Source: Caprella mutica
Lineage: Eukaryota; Arthropoda; Malacostraca; Amphipoda; Caprellidae
Assembly: GCA_947561585.1 (NCBI GenBank)
Contig: CANNZV010000120.1
Span: 310,001-374,000 of the forward strand
Length of the DNA stretch: 64,000 nt
Reading direction: 5' to 3'
Shown: in pieces, positions 61,401-64,000 of the stretch
Layout: each line of letters begins with the position of its first letter
Numbering within the stretch: the stretch's first letter is position 1
Notes under the pieces: model-generated
The model's database searches: none
What the model saw: the letters and a program-made list of their open reading frames with translations, nothing else
What the model was told of the DNA's origin: nothing
Program-made: the position numbers and the translations under genes

Positions 61401-63573
61401 CTAATGAAATGATGTGTAATTTTCTAACTAATGAAATGATGTGTAATTTTCTAACTAATGAAATAATGTGTAATTTTCTAACTAATGAAATAATGTGTAA
61501 TTTTCTAACTAATGAAATAATGTGTAATTTTCTAACTAATGAAATAATGTGTAATTTTCTAACTAATGAAATAATGTGTAATTTTCTAACTAATGAAATG
61601 ATGTGTAATTTTCTAACTAATGAAATAATGTGTAATTTTCTAACTAATGAAATAATGTGTAATTTTCTAACTAATGAAATAATGTGTAATTTTCTAACTA
61701 ATGAAATAATGTGTAATTTTCTAACTAATGAAATAATGTGTAATTTTCTAACTAATGAAATGATGTGTAATTTTCTAACTAATGAAATAATGTGTAATTT
61801 TCTAACTAATGAAATAATGTGTAATTTTCTAACTAATGAAATAATGTGTAATTTTCTAACTAATGAAATAATGTGTAATTTTCTAACTAATGAAATAATG
61901 TGTAATTTTCTAACTAATGAAATAATGTGTAATTTTCTAACTAATGAAATAATGTGTAATTTTCTAACTAATGAAATAATGTGTAATTTTCTAACTAATG
62001 AAATAATGTGTAATTTCCTAACTAATGAAATAATGTGTAATTTTCTAACTAATGAAATAATGTGTAATTTTCTAACTAATGAAATGATGTGTAATTTTCT
62101 AACTAAAGAAATGATGTGTAATTTTCTAACTAATGAAATAATGTGTAATTTTCTAACTAATGAAATAATGTGTAATTTTCTAACTAATGAAATAATGTGT
62201 AATTTTCTAACTAATGAAATAATGTGTAATTTTCTAACTAAAGAAATGATGTGTAATTTTCTAACTAATGAAATGATGTGTAATTTTCTAACTAATGAAA
62301 TAATGTGTAATTTTCTAACTAATGAAATAATGTGTAATTTTCTAACTAATGAAATAATGTGTAATTTTCTAACTAATGAAATAATGTGTAATTTTCTAAC
62401 TAATGAAATAATGTGTAATTTTCTAACTAATGAAATAATGTGTAATTTTCTAACTAATGAAATAATGTGTAATTTTCTAACTAATGAAATAATGTGTAAT
62501 TTTCTAACTAATGAAATAATGTGTAATTTTCTAACTAATGAAATAATGTGTAATTTTCTAACTAATGAAATAATGTGTAATTTTCTAACTAATGAAATAA
62601 TGTGTAATTTTCTAACTAATGAAATGATGTGTAATTTTCTAACTAATGAAATAATGTGTAATTTTCTAACTAATGAAATGATGTGTAATTTTCTAACTAA
62701 TGAAATAATGTGTAATTTTCTAACTAATGAAATAATGTGTAATTTTCTAACTAATGAAATAATGTGTAATTTTCTAACTAATGAAATAATGTGTAATTTT
62801 CTAACTAATGAAATAATGTGTAATTTTCTAACTAATGAAATAATGTGTAATTTTCTAACTAATGAAATAATGTGTAATTTTCTAACTAATGAAATAATGT
62901 GTAATTTTCTAACTAATGAAATAATGTGTTTTTATTAACCTAATTTACCTTCAAAATACACTGTTTAATATTATATTTCTGTTTTTTCTTTAAACCTATT
63001 TTACAAATATTTTTTAGAATACCTTCGTGTGACTATTTTAGTTCATTTATTAAATCTCAGTTATTGAAATTTTCTTTCGATAATAAAAAGCAAATGTACC
63101 TAATATCTCCAAATTCAGATCAGTTTAAAATTATTCAGTTTTTATTAACTGAAACTTTTGTGGATATTGCTAACAGATCTGCATTGTAACTTAATCCACA
63201 CTAGAGTACTGACAATAAATGATGCATTTATTCTTTAGTCATCAGTAAAGAGACAATGAATTGTGTCATGCTATTTTGAATACCATTTATTTATCTCAAA
63301 CTATCAAGAAGCTCTTAAAGTCTTAACATAATTACAAGAAAGATGGATATAATCTTTAATATTTTCATTATTAGTTACAACCTTACCTTCAATTTGAAAA
63401 TAATCCTAGCGAGCAATCGCGCGAAGTTAGGAACAGGTTCGTCTCGCTTCGCCCGATGTCGCTTGAGGTTCTCACACTCGAAGCGATGGTACTCCTCATA
63501 ACTCTGCTGCAGACAGCCATCACTGCAGTAGAAAGGGAAGCCGCACTTCTTGCACGGAATCAAACTCTTGGAC
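43030..63573 (-). CDS. Smyd3: SMYD3-like MYND/SET lysine methyltransferase, 5' end outside the window
   Basis: Nine exons join in one phase to 2,302 nt, 766 aa plus stop: 63387-63573, 55523-55592, 53979-54106, 49951-50127, 46928-47066, 45020-45242, 44135-44931, 43845-44007, 43030-43447. All introns are GT-AG. Order: the later part of the MYND zinc finger (CKKC...YC..GC...H..EC), LLARIIFKL, a helical segment, the SET catalytic core with DHSCMPNA (NHSC motif of the family) and VRICYIDC, the post-SET Zn cysteines CDCDLC then CENPNC, an insert of about 230 aa, a further CKGCQC cysteine pair, and a C-terminal TPR-like domain ([23 protein letters not shown]). Family enzymes use S-adenosylmethionine to methylate lysine. 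The N-terminal SET strand and first MYND cysteines are expected beyond 63573. The SMYD3/Buzidau subgroup is the best match; certainty is highest for SMYD family. Confidence 0.87.
43845..44007 (-). CDS. Smyd3: SMYD3-like exon: start of C-terminal helical domain
   Basis: Encodes [20 protein letters not shown] then [14 protein letters not shown] and YGLENLDGM. It joins in phase with both neighbours (first codon split A/AT, last split AA/A). The acceptor is TCGGACAG and the donor GTGAGT. No long open frame marks it, so it is easy to miss. Confidence 0.87.
44135..44931 (-). CDS. Smyd3: SMYD3-like exon: low-complexity charged insert
   Basis: 797 nt coding [20 protein letters not shown], then about 200 residues dominated by Ser, Lys, Glu, Asn and Asp ([20 protein letters not shown]; basic runs [10 protein letters not shown]), ending in [20 protein letters not shown] and DMKEES. 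The basic runs could act as a nuclear localisation signal (inference). Acceptor ATATAATAG; donor GTAAGT. Known SMYD proteins are usually much shorter here. Confidence 0.85.
45020..45242 (-). CDS. Smyd3: SMYD3-like exon: second post-SET cysteine pair
   Basis: Encodes [20 protein letters not shown] then an Arg/Asp patch and [18 protein letters not shown], ending NKDRY plus two bases. The acceptor is CTCATACAG and the donor GTAAAT. Confidence 0.87.
45243..46332 (-). other. SMYD3-like intron DNA between exons 47 kb and 45 kb
   Basis: AT-rich with a short CT run near 45480. Nothing else recognised. Confidence 0.5.
46333..46927 (-). repeat. 21-bp array copying the SMYD3-like exon/intron junction
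   Basis: On the transcribed strand the unit is GTGAGTACTGCATGCTATGTG, with a T/C variant giving TACTACATG. About 28 units follow the authentic donor. Each recreates the exon end ATGCTATGTG followed by GTGAGT. The period is seven codons, and the exon frame runs open through the whole array as repeats of MLCGEYC or MLCGEYY. Two units (46504-46509 and 46651-46656 region) carry GCGAGT instead of GTGAGT. Confidence 0.93.
46928..47066 (-). CDS. Smyd3: SMYD3-like exon: SET Tyr and post-SET Zn site, ends inside a 21-bp array
   Basis: The acceptor TCTCTACTAG precedes it. Encodes [20 protein letters not shown] then [10 protein letters not shown] (post-SET cysteines) and ENYMLC, ending one base into the next codon. 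The donor GTGAGT at 46927 is copied about 28 times further into the intron. Confidence 0.9.
47081..47405. repeat. 24-bp minisatellite upstream of an SMYD3-like acceptor
   Basis: The unit is TCACTAGGTGGTAATTACAC plus TAGG, about 13.5 copies, starting within 15 bases of the acceptor of exon 46928-47066. Confidence 0.9.
47415..47562. mobile_element. MITE family I, copy 2
   Basis: About 148 bp. GAATTATCGGTCGGTTTCAC at the left and GTGAAACCGACAGATAATTC at the right. It resembles 39505-39664 in its TTATCGG-CGGTT-CACAT ends. Confidence 0.6.
47741..48210. mobile_element. Foldback element with GGTCAAGAGCCCCCCC-word arms and shared core
   Basis: Flanked by TATGCAGC at 47733-47740 and 48211-48218, a perfect 8-bp target duplication. 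Each arm has six to seven 16-bp words of the type GGTCA-GAGCCCCCCC, then TTTTAAATCCTTAT. The core (47940-48035) contains CTGCCAGGTCATTAAACAAT and matches the core of 8588-9107 although the arms are unrelated. Confidence 0.75.
48227..48926. repeat. 41-bp minisatellite
   Basis: Alternating sub-units CACTATACCTAACTAGT (17 bp) and CACACAGTAGGCTATCTAAC then TAGT (24 bp), about 17 copies, with variant TAAGTTATCTAACCAGT. Confidence 0.88.
49258..49612. repeat. 22/23-bp minisatellite of GCGTCAAGGAAAC
   Basis: The unit is GCGTCAAGGAAACGCATTAG plus CCT, with CTCATTACCCT variants, about 15-16 copies. It shares GCGTCAA with the flanking inverted-repeat element. Confidence 0.88.
49862..49980 (-). repeat. 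30-bp triplication of an SMYD3-like 5' splice junction
   Basis: On the minus strand three units of CCTGTACTTAA-TTGGATAAG plus nine bases. Unit 1 is the exon end with donor GTAAGTACT. Units 2 and 3 read CTAAGTACT and ATAAGTACT, so their donor GT is lost. The exon frame stays open through all three. Confidence 0.92.
49951..50127 (-). CDS. Smyd3: SMYD3-like exon: SET core, ends inside a 30-bp triplication
   Basis: Encodes [17 protein letters not shown], then [14 protein letters not shown] with the SET NHSC-type motif (Asp for Asn, as in arthropod relatives) and [13 protein letters not shown]. The donor GTAAGT follows 49951. The last 21 exon bases plus 9 intron bases are repeated twice more downstream. 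Confidence 0.9.
50128..51860 (-). other. SMYD3-like intron DNA
   Basis: AT-rich. One inverted AGGTCA-type module lies at about 50405-50525 (ATGACCTTGACCCTTGACCG). No other feature supported. Confidence 0.5.
51871..52885. repeat. 20-bp minisatellite of CTATCTAGTACGTACTATAG
   Basis: About 50 units with many point variants and a few short ones. A block is itself duplicated at an offset of about 319 bp (for example TAGTATGTACTGTAGC at 51935 and 52254). The unit carries the palindrome GTACGTAC. Confidence 0.9.
52886..53540 (-). other. SMYD3-like intron DNA
   Basis: AT-rich, with a pyrimidine-rich stretch at 53260-53400 that may be a decayed LINE 3' end. No gene seen. Confidence 0.4.
53543..53965. 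repeat. 25-bp minisatellite beside an SMYD3-like donor
   Basis: The unit is CACTCTCTCCACTCTTACAT plus GACAT or CACAT, about 17 copies. It begins 13 bases inside the intron after exon 53979-54106. The 121-codon frame over it is an artefact. Confidence 0.9.
53979..54106 (-). CDS. Smyd3: SMYD3-like exon: inter-domain helical region
   Basis: Encodes [20 protein letters not shown] then [10 protein letters not shown] and FIGIYGR. The acceptor ATCCTCAG and the donor GTGAGT are both embedded in minisatellite-like DNA (54107-54254 on one side, 53543-53965 on the other). Confidence 0.88.
54107..54254 (-). repeat. Imperfect repeats forming the polypyrimidine tract of an SMYD3-like acceptor
   Basis: On the minus strand, variants of CACCCTCTTCACCCTCTGGT followed by GGTTACTCT lead into the acceptor ATCCTCAG. 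About four partial units. Confidence 0.75.
54516..54910. mobile_element. MITE family E copy 2, TTAA-type
   Basis: 395 bp bounded by TTAA, ends TTAAAGGTCCCCTCCACTCT and ...AGGGTGGAGGTGACCTTTAA. Homologous to 4134-4721. Confidence 0.75.
55269..55467. mobile_element. MITE family B, copy 2
   Basis: About 199 bp. Ends AAAGGTCCGTACACACGTAG and ...AAGTGTGTACGGCCCTT. The centre is a perfect 36-bp palindrome starting TGGTATCCATGATACCTG. It sits about 55 bases downstream of the 70-nt exon in transcript order. Confidence 0.75.
55523..55592 (-). CDS. Smyd3: SMYD3-like 70-nt exon
   Basis: Found from the family alignment: the flanking exons are out of phase without it. The acceptor ...GTACTCTGCAG precedes 55592 and the donor GTAAGTT follows 55523. 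Encodes [20 protein letters not shown] then LMN and the first base of His, completed by the next exon to DLMNHYKDIK, matching the FxDLMSHY block of insect relatives. Phase fits both neighbours. Confidence 0.85.
55763..55816. repeat. Perfect 54-bp palindrome without spacer
   Basis: A 27-base arm starting CTTCTGGTTGCAGTCTGTCT is followed at once by its exact reverse complement, with the centre at 55789/55790. Confidence 0.92.
56450..57250 (-). pseudogene. Mariner/maT-like transposase relic
   Basis: The minus strand shows an HTH-type piece ([20 protein letters not shown], then [10 protein letters not shown]) and, after an interruption, [20 protein letters not shown] with QVWSS, the first catalytic Asp block of mariner-type transposases. 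Later parts are too decayed to read. Ends are not found. Confidence 0.6.
57606..58483. repeat. Heptamer array (TCTACAG / TCTACAC / TATACAG)
   Basis: About 125 units of 7 bp arranged in changing higher-order orders, for example TCTACAGTCTACACTCTACA. It ends near 58483. The 152-codon frame inside is an artefact. Confidence 0.9.
58634..62929. repeat. 27-bp satellite, about 159 copies
   Basis: The unit is TGTAATTTTCTAACTAATGA plus AATAATG, nine codons, with variants AAAGAA for AATGAA and ATGATG for ATAATG. No frame-breaking indel occurs over 4.3 kb, which leaves a 1,450-codon + strand frame. It lies in an intron of the minus-strand SMYD3-like gene and shows no coding signature beyond the repeat, so I do not call a gene. 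Confidence 0.95.
62930..63386 (-). other. SMYD3-like intron DNA
   Basis: AT-rich. Nothing recognised. Confidence 0.5.
63387..63573 (-). CDS. Smyd3: SMYD3-like exon: MYND zinc finger part
   Basis: The acceptor ...CTATTCACCAG precedes 63573 and the donor GTAAGG follows 63387. Encodes [20 protein letters not shown], then [11 protein letters not shown] and [14 protein letters not shown]. The first base belongs to a codon begun in an upstream exon I could not find before 64000. Confidence 0.88.
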
Positions 63574-64000
63574 CTGGTGAATAGAAAGAACTTATTCAGA
63601 TTTAGTAGTTACAAAATCATTGCTATTATCCTATATGGAATATTTAGTCTCCAGTCAAGGTCATGAGAAACTAGAAGGATCTAGTAATGACCTATTCATG
63701 ACCTTGACCTTTGACCCGATCGCTCCCAAAATCTAACCAAATGGTTCGAGGCTAATGAACAATCGTCTCACCAAATATCAGGCAATTTGTTGAATTCTTC
63801 TTGAGTTATGCGAATTACAAGATTATGTATATAAATAAATAAATATTGCTGATAAATAACATAATCTTCCGCAATTTTGTGGAGCTAATTATCGTATCTA
63901 ATTGTAATTTCGTTATTAGATTCCCTTGAAAGGGAACTTTATTTTAAAACAAGTTGATGTAAGCTAAAGTACTACACCGATAGGTATCGTTCACAGGTGC
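63574..64000 (-). other. Upstream SMYD3-like intron DNA
   Basis: Contains an inverted AGGTCA-type module at 63690-63800 (ATGACCTTGACCTTTGACCC). The preceding SMYD3-like exon with the first MYND cysteines was looked for and not found here. Confidence 0.5.

Noticed and set aside
58586..62938. 1,450-codon frame made of nine-residue repeats
   Set aside because: It lies in an intron of a gene on the other strand and is a direct product of the 27-bp period. No flanking protein domain, start context or splice evidence.

Overview
The window is a 64 kb piece of an AT-rich insect nuclear genome; a hemipteran is my guess, but the sequence does not prove it. The reasons are intron-containing genes with GT-AG junctions, a mitochondrial citrate carrier whose N-terminus resembles the Drosophila protein, arthropod-type transposons, many MITE-like elements, and very heavy minisatellite content. 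I see no prokaryotic features, CRISPR array, rRNA gene or intact tRNA gene.

There are two host genes, arranged tail to tail. (1) A complete SLC25A1-type mitochondrial citrate carrier lies on the + strand. Its six coding exons are 7914-8034, 21051-21261, 21838-22061, 22180-22323, 23407-23557 and 25687-25795, and they join in frame to 319 aa with the three PxExxK/PxDxxK carrier signatures exactly 98 residues apart. (2) A 5'-truncated SMYD3-like MYND/SET lysine methyltransferase lies on the - strand. Nine exons run from 63573 down to 43030 and give 766 in-phase residues, including a 70-nt exon and an unusual Lys/Ser/Glu-rich insert.

Layout: 1-7.9 kb is intergenic DNA packed with nested MITEs and foldback elements. 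8-21 kb is citrate-carrier intron 1, with a foldback element, LINE and Tc1-like relics, a hairpin, a MITE with an amplified end, and a 58-copy 30-bp satellite. 21-25.8 kb holds the other carrier exons, and 25.8-26.3 kb a 3'-UTR minisatellite. 27-43 kb is the intergenic space between the two gene 3' ends: a 1.6-kb hAT-like element with 8-bp target duplications, a nearly intact 6.7-kb I/Nimb-like LINE with a 13-bp target duplication, a LINE RNase H scrap, a 1,297-bp maT-like (DD37D) mariner with two in-frame stops, and several MITEs. 43-63.6 kb is the SMYD3-like gene, whose introns are filled with arrays of 7- to 41-bp units, up to 159 copies of a 27-bp unit.

The most striking observation is that tandem arrays have grown out of exon/intron boundaries in both genes and copy the 5' splice site. 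The carrier exon 5 donor is followed by 32 further 39-bp copies. The SMYD3-like 139-nt exon donor is followed by about 28 copies of 21 bp, in frame and without stops. The SMYD3-like 177-nt exon donor is followed by two 30-bp copies whose GT is mutated. All three periods are multiples of three. Separately, several foldback elements have arms built from short repeated words, two of them share one core sequence with unrelated arms, and at least one large satellite looks derived from such words.
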